Positions 27,123 to 36,422 of a DNA stretch of 64,000 bases are shown one piece after another. The notes beneath the pieces are model-generated. The model was not told the origin of the DNA. It was given only the letters and a program-made list of their open reading frames with translations, and made no database searches. The position numbers were made by a program, and so were the translations under genes. This DNA is from Kocuria marina (lineage in GTDB: Bacteria > Actinomycetota > Actinomycetes > Actinomycetales > Micrococcaceae): positions 310,001 to 374,000 of the forward strand of contig NZ_JROM01000016.1 of the NCBI RefSeq assembly GCF_000786655.1. Reading direction: 5' to 3'. The first letter of the stretch is position 1; the number at the start of each line of letters is the position of its first letter.

Positions 27123-29123
27123 ATGAGTTCTGCACACCTGCACTCCCCCCTGCCCCCTGCCACAACTCCTCCGTCGATTGGTTCCATGGGCGCCCTGGTG
27201 CGCCGCGCGGTCCTGCCTCTCGCCGTCACCGCCGCATTGGCACTGACGGCACAACCCGCCGTGGCCGCACCCACCAACCCGGCCGCCGGCCCGGATGCCC
27301 CCGCCGCCACGGTGCCCTCGGATCCGCCCACCGAATCCGATCGCGTGATCGTGAAGTTCCGCGACACAGCGGCCCCGGAGGCCGCCAAGGAGAAGGTCGT
27401 GGACACCGCCGCCCAGCAGGCGCTGGGTGACGCCAAGACCCCCGAGGTCGAGGAACACGTCAAGCAGACCACCGCGCGAGCGGACGTCATCAAACTGGAC
27501 CGCGAGTTGGACGAGTCCGAGCAGAAGGACCTCGTGCGCGAGATCGAGGCGAACCCCGCCGTCGAATACGCGGAAGCGGACAGGCTCGCCTCCGCGTCCT
27601 GGGTGCCCAACGACACCTACACACAGTTCCAGTGGAGCCTGCTCCCCCAGCAGGGCGGCGTGAACTTCCCCGCCGCGTGGGACATGTCCCGCGGCAACGG
27701 ACAGACCATCGCCGTGTTGGACACCGGGATCACCCCGCACGGGGACCTGGACTCCAAGGTGGTGCCCGGACGGGACTTCATCAACGACACGAACCTCTCC
27801 CGCGACTACGACCTGCGTGACGCCAACCCCCGCGACGAGGGTGACTGGAGTGCTCCCGGCGAGTGCTCCGCGGGAGCCCGCAACTCCTCGTGGCACGGGA
27901 CCCACGTGGCCGGACTCGCCGCCGGTGTGACCCACAACGGTGCGGGGATCAGCGGCGCGGCACCCGGCGCCAAGATCCTCCCCGTGCGTGTGCTCGGCAA
28001 GTGCACCAATGGGTGGGTCTCGGACATCGCTGACGGCATCTCGTGGTCCGCGGGTGCTCCCGTGGCCGGACAGTCGGCCAACCGCAATCCCGCGGCCGTG
28101 ATCAACCTGTCCCTGAACTACCCGGGCCAGTGCGGCACCACGATGCAAAACGCGATCAACACCGCGGTCAGCCGTAAGGTCCCCGTGGTCGTGGCCGCAG
28201 GCAACAGCTCGGTCAACGCCGGTGGCACGGCTCCCGCCAACTGCGCGAACACCATCGTGGTGGGCGCCTCGGACACCACGGGCTACACCGCCGGCTACTC
28301 CAACACCGGCGCGGTCGTGGACATCCTGGCCCCGGGCGGGACCGCCGCCAACCCCATGCTCTCCACCTTCAACTCCGGCACCACGGTCCCGGGTGCTCCT
28401 ACGTACGGCAACCTCTACGGGACCTCGATGGCCACCCCACTGGTCTCCGGCACCGTGGCGCTCATGAAGCAGCGGGACCCCGGGCTCACCCCTGCGCGGA
28501 TCGAGCAGCTGCTGACCTCCACCGCGAGCGGCCCGCTGGGTTCGCTCAACCTGGACCCCGCCGCCGCCGTGCGCGCCGTCACGCCTCGCACCACCGTCCA
28601 GGCGTCCTACACCGCCGCGGGTGGGATCGGTTCCAAGTGGCGTGCCACCGGTGGCGCCGCCAAGTGGGGCAACCCCGTGATGAACGAGGCCAACGCCGCC
28701 AACGGTGGTCGCTACCAGGAGTTCGTGAAGAACGGACGCAAGACCACCATTTACTGGAGCCGCTCCACGGGCGCCTACGTGGTGGAGAACCCCACGGCCA
28801 TCGGTTCCAGGTTCATCTCCGCCGGCCGCGAGCGCGGTTACGGGTACCCCAGCTCGGACGAGCGCCGGGTCCCCGGCGGCGCCTACCAGCTCTTCCGCAA
28901 CGGGTCCTCGCTCACCAAGGTGCTGTGGACCCCCGCCACGGGCCCTCATGCCGTGAAGGAGACCGGCGGGATCGGTGGCGCGTGGAAGCGCGCGGGCTTC
29001 GAACGCGGATGGGGTTGGCCCGTCACGGATGAATACCGCAGCGGCGGCGAGGTGCTCCAGCGCTTCTCCAACGGCGTGACCGCCCACTGGACCCCCCAGC
29101 GCGGCGTGTGGACCACCCGCTGA
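27123..29123 (+). CDS. Secreted subtilisin-like serine protease with LGFP repeats
   Basis: The 666-residue protein has an N-terminal signal (VRRAVLPLAVTAALALTA, cleavage after AVAA), an I9-type propeptide (RVIVKFRDTAAPEAAK to AVEYAEADRLAS), and a peptidase S8 domain with Asp200 in AVLDTGI, His258 in WHGTHVAG and Ser435 in YGTSMATP. The C-terminal 190 residues contain about three LGFP-type repeats (GGIGSKWRATGGAAKWGNPV, AIGSRFISAGRERGYGYP, GGIGGAWKRAGFERGWGWP), which bind the cell wall. It is therefore a wall-associated exported protease. ATG 27123 is 11 nt after AAAGG; ATG 27186, at the signal peptide itself, is an alternative. A TAGGAT -10 box lies at 27040-27045. Confidence 0.88.
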   Translation: MSSAHLHSPLPPATTPPSIGSMGALVRRAVLPLAVTAALALTAQPAVAAPTNPAAGPDAPAATVPSDPPTESDRVIVKFRDTAAPEAAKEKVVDTAAQQALGDAKTPEVEEHVKQTTARADVIKLDRELDESEQKDLVREIEANPAVEYAEADRLASASWVPNDTYTQFQWSLLPQQGGVNFPAAWDMSRGNGQTIAVLDTGITPHGDLDSKVVPGRDFINDTNLSRDYDLRDANPRDEGDWSAPGECSAGARNSSWHGTHVAGLAAGVTHNGAGISGAAPGAKILPVRVLGKCTNGWVSDIADGISWSAGAPVAGQSANRNPAAVINLSLNYPGQCGTTMQNAINTAVSRKVPVVVAAGNSSVNAGGTAPANCANTIVVGASDTTGYTAGYSNTGAVVDILAPGGTAANPMLSTFNSGTTVPGAPTYGNLYGTSMATPLVSGTVALMKQRDPGLTPARIEQLLTSTASGPLGSLNLDPAAAVRAVTPRTTVQASYTAAGGIGSKWRATGGAAKWGNPVMNEANAANGGRYQEFVKNGRKTTIYWSRSTGAYVVENPTAIGSRFISAGRERGYGYPSSDERRVPGGAYQLFRNGSSLTKVLWTPATGPHAVKETGGIGGAWKRAGFERGWGWPVTDEYRSGGEVLQRFSNGVTAHWTPQRGVWTTR

Positions 29124-29167
29124 CCCCTCCCCCGGTCGCCCCTCCCTCGTGAGGGACATCGACAACG

Positions 29168-29205
29168 CCGCAGGGCGGTTCCCTTCCCGGGGAGCCGCCC
29201 TGCGG
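29168..29205 (+). terminator. Terminator after the subtilase gene
   Basis: CCGCAGGGCGG (29168-29178) pairs perfectly with CCGCCCTGCGG (29195-29205), with extra partial pairing inside the loop. It lies between convergent genes and may stop transcription from both sides. Confidence 0.75.
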
Positions 29206-29262
29206 ACATTCCCACCCCGCATCCGCCGACGGCGCAGCGCCACCGCCCCGCCGCCCGTGCAG

Positions 29263-30093
29263 CTAGTCCCGCGGGCGGGTCTCCCAGAACGCCACCGCGC
29301 TCGCCGCGGCCACGTTGAGCGAGTCCACGCCGTGGCTCATGGGAATGATCACGTGCCGCTCGGCGTGATGCAGCGTGGCCGCGCTCAGCCCCTGGCCCTC
29401 GGTCTCGAGGATCAGCGCCAACTTCTCCGGGTGCTCGGCCGCGAGCTCGTCCACCGTGACGGCGTCGTCGGACAGGGCGAGGGCCGCCGTGAGGAACCCT
29501 GCATCCTTGACCTGCTGCAGATCCGCGGTCCAGTGCTCCAGGCGCACCCACGGGACCTGGAACACGGTTCCCATGGACACCCGCACGGCACGGCGGTAGA
29601 GCGGGTCGGCGCAGCGCGGGGTGACCAGAACGGCGTCGACGTCCAGGGCCGCCGCCGAACGGAAGATCGCCCCCACGTTCGTGTGGTCCACGATGTCCTC
29701 CAGAATGGCCACGCGCCGCGCGGAGGCCAGCACGTTCTCCAGGGGCAGCGGCGCCGGCCGGTGCATCGCGGCCATCGCCCCGCGGTGCAGGTGGAAACCG
29801 GTGATCTGCTCGAGCACCTCGTCCGTGCCCACGTACACGGGCACGTCGTGAGCCTCCAGCACGTCACGGAGCCCGTCCAGCCACTTCTCCGCCATGAAGA
29901 AGGAGCGTGGCCGGTGCCCGGCGTCCATGGCACGGCGCAGCACCTTGGAGGACTCCGCGAGGTACAGCCCACGCTCGGGCTCGAGCTTGCGGCGCAGGGA
30001 CACGTCCGTGAGGCTCGTGTAGTCGGCCACGCGGGGATCGGCGGGGTCGCTCAGCTGGACGAGACGCTCGGACAGGGGTGCGGGTGAGGTCAC
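29263..30093 (-). CDS. TrmH/SpoU family RNA 2'-O-methyltransferase
   Basis: The 276-residue protein has an N-terminal L30e-like substrate-binding domain (about 30-110) and a SpoU methyltransferase domain with the three knot motifs: NVGAIFRSA, LILETEGQGLS and IPMSHGVDSLNVAAASAVAFWE. It uses SAM to methylate ribose 2'-OH groups of tRNA or rRNA; which RNA cannot be told. GTG 30093 has AGGAAG upstream. It is followed by nothing on the same strand until the minus-strand lipoprotein and appears to be transcribed alone. Confidence 0.88.
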   Translation of the reverse strand: MTSPAPLSERLVQLSDPADPRVADYTSLTDVSLRRKLEPERGLYLAESSKVLRRAMDAGHRPRSFFMAEKWLDGLRDVLEAHDVPVYVGTDEVLEQITGFHLHRGAMAAMHRPAPLPLENVLASARRVAILEDIVDHTNVGAIFRSAAALDVDAVLVTPRCADPLYRRAVRVSMGTVFQVPWVRLEHWTADLQQVKDAGFLTAALALSDDAVTVDELAAEHPEKLALILETEGQGLSAATLHHAERHVIIPMSHGVDSLNVAAASAVAFWETRPRD

Positions 30094-30228
30094 GGGTCTT
30101 CCTGGGGTGTCGGGGTCGGGGTTCGTTCCGGTGCGTGCCGTGCGTGCGCCTGGACGGTGCGTGGGATCCGGGAGGGCCTGAGACGGGCCGACCCGGCGCG
30201 GCGGGCTCAGAGTACGGTCGGGGGTGCG

Positions 30229-31134
30229 TCAGAGCAGGCTGGACACCATGTTGGCCAGGGCCACGAGCCCCAGGACCACGATCACCGTGCGCAGCACCAT
30301 CGGGGACAGCCGCTTACCGATCTTGGCGCCCAACCACGACCCCAGAGTGGAGCTCAGGGCGATGAACACCACGACCCACCAGTTGATCCGGTCAAAGGCG
30401 AGCAGCACGTAGGACACCGCCGCCACGATGTTCACCGCCGCGACCAGGGCGTTCTTGACCGCGTTCGCCGATTGCAGCGGGGCCAGCAGGAACACACCCA
30501 GGATGCCCACGAGCAACACGCCCTGCGCGGCCACGAAGTACCCACCGTAGATGCCCGCGAAGAACACGAGCACGTACAACATCAAGGGTTGCTTGGACCG
30601 GTCCACGGCCTCGGTGTCCGTGGCCGTCTTCCCCGCCCGCGGGGCATCCAGGCCGCCGGCCGCGGCGTCCCGCGCCTGACGTTCCTTGCGCTCGCGGACC
30701 CTGGCCTGGAGCTTGGGCTGGAACACCACGAACAGCAGCGCGACCACGATCAGCACGGGCGCGGCCACACCGAAGACTTCCTCGGGCAGGTGCAGCAGCA
30801 GGGAAGCGCCGATCACCCCGCCCAGGATCGAACACGGCAGCAGTTTCAACAGCGTGCGGGTCAGCCCACGCAGTTCACTGCGGTAGCTCCACGCGCCGGT
30901 GAGGTTACCGGCGATCAGCCCCATGGCGTTGGACATGGACGCCGTGACCGGGGGAACCCCCATGGTCACGAGCACCGGGAACGTCACGAGCGTGCCGGAC
31001 CCCACGATGGTGTTGATCGTCCCGGCCCACAAGCCGGCCACGAGGATCAGCAGCACCTGCCACCACTCGAAGCCTACGGTCCCGCCGGAACCGAAGAACT
31101 CCGCGGGGACCATGGCGGAGGACAGTGTCAGCAT
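30229..31134 (-). CDS. TauE/SafE family sulfite/organosulfonate exporter
   Basis: The 301-residue membrane protein has about eight hydrophobic segments in two halves, as in TauE/SafE (LLILVAGLWAGTINTIVGSG near the start, TASMSNAMGLIAGNLTGAW, then GIYGGYFVAAQGVLLVGILG and WLGAKIGKRLSP in the second half). A polar cytoplasmic loop of about 50 residues joins the halves. Family members move sulfite, sulfoacetate or other sulfur compounds across the inner membrane. The start lies 9 bases after the upstream ATPase stop without a ribosome site, so translation is probably coupled. Substrate unknown. Confidence 0.82.
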   Translation of the reverse strand: MLTLSSAMVPAEFFGSGGTVGFEWWQVLLILVAGLWAGTINTIVGSGTLVTFPVLVTMGVPPVTASMSNAMGLIAGNLTGAWSYRSELRGLTRTLLKLLPCSILGGVIGASLLLHLPEEVFGVAAPVLIVVALLFVVFQPKLQARVRERKERQARDAAAGGLDAPRAGKTATDTEAVDRSKQPLMLYVLVFFAGIYGGYFVAAQGVLLVGILGVFLLAPLQSANAVKNALVAAVNIVAAVSYVLLAFDRINWWVVVFIALSSTLGSWLGAKIGKRLSPMVLRTVIVVLGLVALANMVSSLL

Positions 31135-31143
31135 GGAGGCGGA

Positions 31144-31926
31144 TCAGCGGGCGAACGCCGCGTAACGATCGGCCACGCGCACCAGCTTGAGGGGCATGTC
31201 GAAGGTGTGGGAGAGGTTCTTCTGCGTCATCACCTGCGCCACGGGACCGGCCGCCACGATCGCACCCTCACGCAACAGCAGCGCGTGGGTGAACCCGTCC
31301 GGGACCTCCTCGAGGTGGTGGGTCACCATGACCATGGCCGGGGCGGCCTCGTCCCGGGCGAGTTCGTCGAGGCGCTGCACGAGCTTCTCGCGGCCTCCCA
31401 CATCCAGGCCGGCGGCGGGTTCGTCCAGCAACAACAGTTCGGGGTCGGTCATCAGGGCACGGGCGATCAGGACACGCTTGCGCTCCCCCTCGGACAGGGT
31501 TCCGTATTTGCGCTCACGGAGGGCCCCCAGACCCCAGACCTCGAGCAGTTCCTCGCTGCGCTGGACGTCCGCGTCGTCGTACTCCTCGCGCCAGCGCCCC
31601 GTGACGCCGTACGCCGCGGTGAGCACCACGTTGGCCACGGTCTCCGCGTGCGGGATCTGACCGGCCAGGGGTGCGGAGCTCACGCCGATCCGCGGACGCA
31701 GCTCGAAGACGTCCACCGCGCCGAGGATCTCGTCGAGGATGTCCACCATGCCGCGCGTGGGGTGCAACCGGGCGGCGGCGATCGACAACAGCGTGGACTT
31801 ACCCGCGCCGTTGGGGCCCAGGATGACCCACCGTTCCCCGTCCCGCACGGTCCAGTTCACGCCGTCCAACAGGGTCTTCTCGCCGCGGACCACCGTGACG
31901 TCCACCAGATCAAGCACTGAACTCAT
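31144..31926 (-). CDS. ABC transporter ATP-binding protein
   Basis: The 260-residue ATPase carries Walker A GPNGAGKST, signature LSEGERKRV, Walker B LLLLDEPAAGLD and the H-loop MVTHHLEEV. Its layout resembles ModF/YlmA-like stand-alone ATPases (SSAPLAGQIPHAETVANVVLTA) rather than a subunit with a known permease. The only membrane gene beside it is TauE/SafE, which is not an ABC permease. A TAGAGT box 7 nt before ATG 31926 and the lack of a ribosome site suggest a leaderless mRNA. The transported substrate, if any, is unknown. Confidence 0.8.
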   Translation of the reverse strand: MSSVLDLVDVTVVRGEKTLLDGVNWTVRDGERWVILGPNGAGKSTLLSIAAARLHPTRGMVDILDEILGAVDVFELRPRIGVSSAPLAGQIPHAETVANVVLTAAYGVTGRWREEYDDADVQRSEELLEVWGLGALRERKYGTLSEGERKRVLIARALMTDPELLLLDEPAAGLDVGGREKLVQRLDELARDEAAPAMVMVTHHLEEVPDGFTHALLLREGAIVAAGPVAQVMTQKNLSHTFDMPLKLVRVADRYAAFAR

Positions 31927-31933
31927 GACGGCA

Positions 31934-31939
31934 ACTCTA
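31934..31939 (-). promoter_or_regulatory. -10 box for leaderless ABC ATPase gene
   Basis: Minus-strand TAGAGT stands 7 bases before ATG 31926. No -35 element is obvious. Confidence 0.4.
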
Positions 31940-31992
31940 GTGCCCCGCGCGCGCCGGTTCGCGGTCCGGCGCTCCGTGGCAGCCCGGCTCGG

Positions 31993-32922
31993 TCACAGAT
32001 CCAGGAAGAAGCGCAGGGCGTCCAGGTTGGGGATGCTCACCTGGGTGTCCGCGACCTCCCGCAGCGCGGGCTTGGCCCGGTACGCCACGGACAGCCCGGC
32101 CGCGTGGGCCATGTCGATGTCGTTGGCGCCGTCCCCCACGGCCATGACGTCCTCCGGTGCCACGCCCAATTCCTGGGCCCACTGACCCATAGCCTCCGCC
32201 TTCATGGCGCGGTCCACGATCCGCCCCGCCACGCGTCCCGTGAGCACGCCATCGTGGATCTCGAGCTCGTTCGCGGCCGCGCGCGTGAGCTCCAGGCGCG
32301 CCGCGAGCGGGTCCAGCACCTGGCTGAAGCCGCCCGAGACCGCGGCCACCGCGTGTCCCTCGCGCAACAGGGTCTGCACGAGCACCTTGGCTCCGGGCGA
32401 GAGCCGAACGGCGGCAGCGACGTCGTCGATCACCGAGGCGGGCAGTCCCTCCAGGACGGCCACGCGCTCGCGCAGGGACGCCGCGAAGTCGATCTCACCG
32501 CGCATCGCCCGTTCCGTGACCGCGGCGACCTCCGCCTCGCGGCCCACGTGGGCGGCGAGCAGTTCGATGACCTCCTGGCGGATGAGCGTGGAATCCACGT
32601 CCAGCACCACGAGCTTCTTGCGGGACTGGTCGAACCAGGTGTGCGGCACCACGTTGAGGTCGATCCCAGGCAGCAACTGCCGCTGCGGGTCCGGTTGCAG
32701 GGCGCGGCGCAACTGTTGCGGGTCCTCGGTCTGCACGCGCACGGTCAGGGCGTTGTAGCCCTCCACGTCCGCAGCCTGCCCGTCCGACGCGGTCCCCGTG
32801 ACCCGCACCCAGTTGTGCGTCTCGACCACGGCACCGGCACGTTCCACGGCGTCGAGGACGGCTTCGGTGGCACCGTCCTCCGGGGACACGGCCAGGGCGA
32901 CGACAGCACAGTTCAGGGACAT
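31993..32922 (-). CDS. serB: Phosphoserine phosphatase
   Basis: The 309-residue enzyme has an N-terminal ACT-like regulatory region (1-95) and a HAD phosphatase domain starting with VVLDVDSTLIRQEVIE, whose Asp108 is the nucleophile and Asp110 the acid. VSGGFSQVLDPLA is motif II, and GDGANDIDMAHAAGLSVAYRAKP carries motifs III/IV. It removes the phosphate from phosphoserine, the last step of serine synthesis. TAAACT lies 6 nt before ATG 32922 and no Shine-Dalgarno is visible, suggesting a leaderless transcript. Length matches actinobacterial SerB. Confidence 0.92.
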   Translation of the reverse strand: MSLNCAVVALAVSPEDGATEAVLDAVERAGAVVETHNWVRVTGTASDGQAADVEGYNALTVRVQTEDPQQLRRALQPDPQRQLLPGIDLNVVPHTWFDQSRKKLVVLDVDSTLIRQEVIELLAAHVGREAEVAAVTERAMRGEIDFAASLRERVAVLEGLPASVIDDVAAAVRLSPGAKVLVQTLLREGHAVAAVSGGFSQVLDPLAARLELTRAAANELEIHDGVLTGRVAGRIVDRAMKAEAMGQWAQELGVAPEDVMAVGDGANDIDMAHAAGLSVAYRAKPALREVADTQVSIPNLDALRFFLDL

Positions 32923-32928
32923 GGTCGC

Positions 32929-32934
32929 AGTTTA
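32929..32934 (-). promoter_or_regulatory. -10 box for leaderless serB
   Basis: Minus-strand TAAACT is followed by six bases and ATG 32922. A weak -35 TTGTGC lies 18 bp further upstream (32953-32958). Confidence 0.45.
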
Positions 32935-32983
32935 TCGGCCCCGCGGAAGCGCGCACAAAGAAGGCACCGGCACGACGCCCCTC

Positions 32984-32999
32984 GGCCCGTTCCCGGGCC
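32984..32999 (-). terminator. Probable terminator after MMPL gene
   Basis: GGCCCG and CGGGCC form a perfect 6-bp stem with a 4-base loop between the MMPL stop and the serB promoter. It is short and has no T-run. Confidence 0.4.
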
Positions 33000-33032
33000 T
33001 CGGGCACGTAAGCCGAGCGGCGTTAGGAAGAC

Positions 33033-35264
33033 TCAGCGCGGCGTCGTCGGCAGGGCGCGGTGCTTCCCGGGGGTGCCCACGCGCGAGGGCCACCACGAGC
33101 GGGGGCCGATGTCCAGGGCCAGGGCGGGCACCAGCAGCGAGCGCACGATGATCGTGTCCATGAGCACGCCGATCGTGACGATGATGGCCAGCTGCACCAG
33201 GAACAGGATGGGCAGCACGGCCAGCGCGGCGAACGTCGCGGCCAGCACGATGCCCGCGGAGGTGATGACCCCGCCGGTGGTGATGAGTCCGGCCAGCACG
33301 CCCTTGCGGTGGCCCGCGGTGACGACTTCCTCGCGCACGCGGCTCATGAGGAAGATGTTGTAGTCGATCCCCAGCGCCACGAGGAACACGAAGCTGAACA
33401 GTGGCACGGTGGGGTCTGCCTGGTTGATGTCCATGAGGTGGAACACCAGGGTGGCCACGCCGAGCGCGGAGAAGAAGGACAGCACGGTGGTGGCGATCAA
33501 GAGCACGGGCATCAGGATGCTGCGCAGCAACACCATGAGGATGAGCAGGATCACCGCCAGGATGATGGGGATGATCAGCGCGCGGTCACGTTCGGACGCG
33601 GCGATCGTGTCCACCTGCACGGCGGTGGTCCCGCCGATCTTCGCGTCGGGGGTGATCCCGGCGAGATCGTCGCGTAAGCGGGTGACCGTGGCCTGGGCCT
33701 CCTCGGAGTCGGACGCGTAGGTGAGGGTCGCCTGGATCAGTACGTCCCCGTTGCTCACGGTGGGTTCCGCGTTCGCCAGGGGTCCGCCCTGCGGCGTGGG
33801 ATACGGCAGGGTCCCGCTCGGGGAGTCCTGGGCGGTGAACGCGACGGACGCGACGTCGTCGTCCTGGGACAACCGCTCGGCAACCGCCTGGGCGTCCTCC
33901 TGCGGGGCCAGGACGTACACGGGATCCCCCGCGCCGCCCGGGAAGTGACGCTCGATGACCGCCAGACCGTCGCGGGCCTCGGACTCCCCCAGCACGAATT
34001 CGGACTGCGGGACGCCGTCCGCGTCGAGCTGGCTCGCGCCCACGGCGGCGGCGCCCAGCACGACGGCGCACGCGAGCCATACCGCGCGCGACCTCCGGTC
34101 CACGAGGCGCGCCACGGAGGGCCACAGCCCCTTGTGGTCGTAGGGGTTCATGGCCTGCTCGTGGGTCTCGGGGTTCTCGTCCACGCGCGGCATCTTGGGC
34201 CACAGGGCCACCCGACCGAACAGGGCGAGCAGCGCCGGCAGCAGCGTGAGACCGGCGAGGATCGCGAAGACCACGCCCATGGCGGTGGCCGGACCCACGC
34301 CGCGGTTGGAGGTCAGGGCGGAGAACAGCAGGCACAACAGACCCGCGATGACCGTGGTCCCGGACGCCAGCACGGCGGGCACGGTGCCCTTCCAGGCCAT
34401 ACGGGTCGCGGTCCAGCGCGACGGCGTGTGGTGCAGGGCCTCGCGGAACCGCGCGGTGTAGAGCAGCCCGTAGTCGGTGGCCGCACCGATCACCACGATC
34501 GACATGATCCCCTGCGTCTGCCCGCTGAGATCGATCCAGCCCTGCTGGGCCAGGAAGTAGACGGTGATGATCGCCCCGCACAGCGCGGCCACACTCGTGA
34601 GCAGCACCAGGAACGGCAGCAGCGGAGAGCGGTAGACGATCACCAGGATCACGAGCACCGCCACGAGGGCCACGATCAACAACAGCCCGTCGATCCCCGC
34701 GAACGCCGCCGAGAGGTCCGCCACGAGTCCCGCCGGACCCGTCACGGCCACCGTGAGCCCCTCGGGGGTGTCCTCGGCCAGTCGCTCGCGCAGGTGTTCG
34801 ACCACGGTGCCGGTGTCCGCCTCCGAGCTGACCAGGGCGATGATCTCCACCGCCTTGCCGTCCTCGCTCGGAATGGGCGGGGAGACCTCCAGGACGTCCT
34901 GGATCTCACCCAGGGCCTGCGCCTTCGTCCCGATCGCGCGCAGTTGCCGCGGCGTGATCTCGTCCTCGGACTCCATGACCACGATGGCCGGCACCCCATC
35001 CGAGTCCTGGAACTCCCCGAGCCGGTCCTGGACCTGCGTGGCCTGCGAGTCCACGGGCAGGAAGTCCGCCTGCGAGTTGGAGACCACGTCCGAGAGCTTG
35101 CCGAACGTGGGCCCGCCCACACCCATGACGCCCAGCCACGCGAGCACGAGCACCACGGGGATGAGCCGGCGCACCCAGCTCGGCCGCTTTCCGCCCGCCT
35201 CCGGACCGGCGCTCTTGGCGTCTTCCGCGTGCTCGGGGACGGGGCGGGTGGGGCTACTGGGCAT
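33033..35264 (-). CDS. MMPL family RND transporter
   Basis: The 743-residue protein has the twofold RND layout of actinobacterial MMPL proteins: one membrane helix near residue 35, an extracellular porter loop, five helices (LLLIVALVAVLVILVIVYRS onward), a second extracellular loop and five more helices. The MMPL proton-relay motifs appear as GAATDYGLLYTARFREAL and LGIDYNIFLMSRVREEV. Such transporters export lipids, glycolipids or drugs using the proton gradient. ATG 35264 has AGGTGAG upstream. It stands alone between serB and a divergent VTT gene; no adjacent lipid gene indicates its cargo. Confidence 0.88.
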   Translation of the reverse strand: MPSSPTRPVPEHAEDAKSAGPEAGGKRPSWVRRLIPVVLVLAWLGVMGVGGPTFGKLSDVVSNSQADFLPVDSQATQVQDRLGEFQDSDGVPAIVVMESEDEITPRQLRAIGTKAQALGEIQDVLEVSPPIPSEDGKAVEIIALVSSEADTGTVVEHLRERLAEDTPEGLTVAVTGPAGLVADLSAAFAGIDGLLLIVALVAVLVILVIVYRSPLLPFLVLLTSVAALCGAIITVYFLAQQGWIDLSGQTQGIMSIVVIGAATDYGLLYTARFREALHHTPSRWTATRMAWKGTVPAVLASGTTVIAGLLCLLFSALTSNRGVGPATAMGVVFAILAGLTLLPALLALFGRVALWPKMPRVDENPETHEQAMNPYDHKGLWPSVARLVDRRSRAVWLACAVVLGAAAVGASQLDADGVPQSEFVLGESEARDGLAVIERHFPGGAGDPVYVLAPQEDAQAVAERLSQDDDVASVAFTAQDSPSGTLPYPTPQGGPLANAEPTVSNGDVLIQATLTYASDSEEAQATVTRLRDDLAGITPDAKIGGTTAVQVDTIAASERDRALIIPIILAVILLILMVLLRSILMPVLLIATTVLSFFSALGVATLVFHLMDINQADPTVPLFSFVFLVALGIDYNIFLMSRVREEVVTAGHRKGVLAGLITTGGVITSAGIVLAATFAALAVLPILFLVQLAIIVTIGVLMDTIIVRSLLVPALALDIGPRSWWPSRVGTPGKHRALPTTPR

Positions 35265-35428
35265 GTCTCACCTGTGGGGTCTCGGCGCGAGGGTGGTCAC
35301 CGGTCGTGCCCCCGCGGGGCCGACTCCGACGACGCTGCGCTGCGGGCAGCTGCTCCCATCGTAGGGGGTACACCCGTCACCTTCGCGGTCATCGGGGGCC
35401 ACAAACGCCCGCCCGTGGATGCTGGTCG

Positions 35429-35434
35429 TACAGT
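35429..35434 (+). promoter_or_regulatory. -10 box for leaderless VTT-domain gene
   Basis: TACAGT stands 8 bases before GTG 35443, which I take as the start because the upstream ATG 35419 would lie inside or ahead of the promoter and lacks a ribosome site. Confidence 0.4.
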
Positions 35435-35442
35435 GGGTGCCC

Positions 35443-36198
35443 GTGGCCACCCGTTTCCAGCCCGAACCCTCCCGGGACGACTCCTCGACCGGGGAGGCCT
35501 CGAGCGCATCCTCCGGCCCGGACGACGGCGACTCGATGAGCAGCTGGGTCACGTGGGCCCGCAACGCCGCGCTGATCCTGGTGCTCGTCCTCATGGTGTG
35601 GCTCGCGTTCACCGTGGACCTGCCCAGCCAGGGCGAGCTCGAGGCCACGATCGACGGGTACGGCTGGGCCGGGTGGCTCGTATTCATCCTGATCTACGCG
35701 CTCGTGGCGATGACCCCGATCCCCGTGACGATCATGGCGGTCACGGCCGGCGTGCTCTTCGGTGCAACCCTGGGCAGCGTGTTCTCCGTCGTGGCCGCGC
35801 TGATCGGCGGCTGGGGTGGCTATTGGCTCGCGCGGGGACTCGGGAAGCAGACAACCCGCAAGATCATGGGCAAGCACGCGGACACCGTGGAGAACTACCT
35901 CACCGGGGCGGGCTTCGAGGCTGTGGCCACGCTTCGACTGGCCCCCGGGATCCCCTATTGGCCGGTCAATTACGGATGCGGCGCGTTGGGAATCTCCCAG
36001 AGCGTGTTCCTCTCCGCGAGTGCCCTGACCGTGATCCCCGGACAGGTGGCCCTCGTGGGGCTCGGGGCGCTGGCCACGGATCCCACGTGGGCACACCTGA
36101 TCGTGTTCGGTGTGGCGTGCCTGGTGAGTGTCGTGGCAACGATCATCGCGTTTCGCCGCTGGCGCTCGGTGGCCGCGCAGAACCGCAGAGGGCACTAG
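35443..36198 (+). CDS. TVP38/TMEM64 family (VTT domain) membrane protein
   Basis: The 251-residue protein has a polar N-terminus and about six hydrophobic segments. The VTT/DedA signature region is clear: TPIPVTIMAVTAGVLFGATLGS, then GGWGGYWLARGLG and GFEAVATLRLAPGIPYWPVNYGCGALGIS. VTT-domain proteins are implicated in phospholipid or undecaprenyl-phosphate flipping; which one applies here is unknown. GTG 35443 is used because of the nearby TACAGT box; ATG 35419 would add eight residues. A bidirectional terminator and tRNA-Leu follow. Confidence 0.82.
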   Translation: MATRFQPEPSRDDSSTGEASSASSGPDDGDSMSSWVTWARNAALILVLVLMVWLAFTVDLPSQGELEATIDGYGWAGWLVFILIYALVAMTPIPVTIMAVTAGVLFGATLGSVFSVVAALIGGWGGYWLARGLGKQTTRKIMGKHADTVENYLTGAGFEAVATLRLAPGIPYWPVNYGCGALGISQSVFLSASALTVIPGQVALVGLGALATDPTWAHLIVFGVACLVSVVATIIAFRRWRSVAAQNRRGH

Positions 36199-36368
36199 CC
36201 GGCGGAGGGCACCGCCGACGCCTGACCGGGTCCGCCCCGGCCCACATACATCTGTGCCCCGATACGGCAGGCTCCACGGCTGATGTGGTGCGGTTTCGGG
36301 CCTCAGATGTACTTAGCGCACCCCGCCCCCGAGACGCATCCCGCCCCGGGCGTTCGGGCGGGCATGCG

Positions 36369-36412
36369 AAAAGCCCCCGACCCGGAACTCATGTCTCCGG
36401 ATTGGGGGCTTC
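36369..36412 (-). terminator. Terminator after tRNA-Leu, probably bidirectional
   Basis: AAGCCCCC (36371-36378) pairs with GGGGGCTT (36404-36411). On the minus strand the stem ends in CTTTT, a usable T-run for the tRNA transcript; on the plus strand it would stop the VTT-domain gene. Confidence 0.75.
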
Positions 36413-36422
36413 CCGAATCGTG

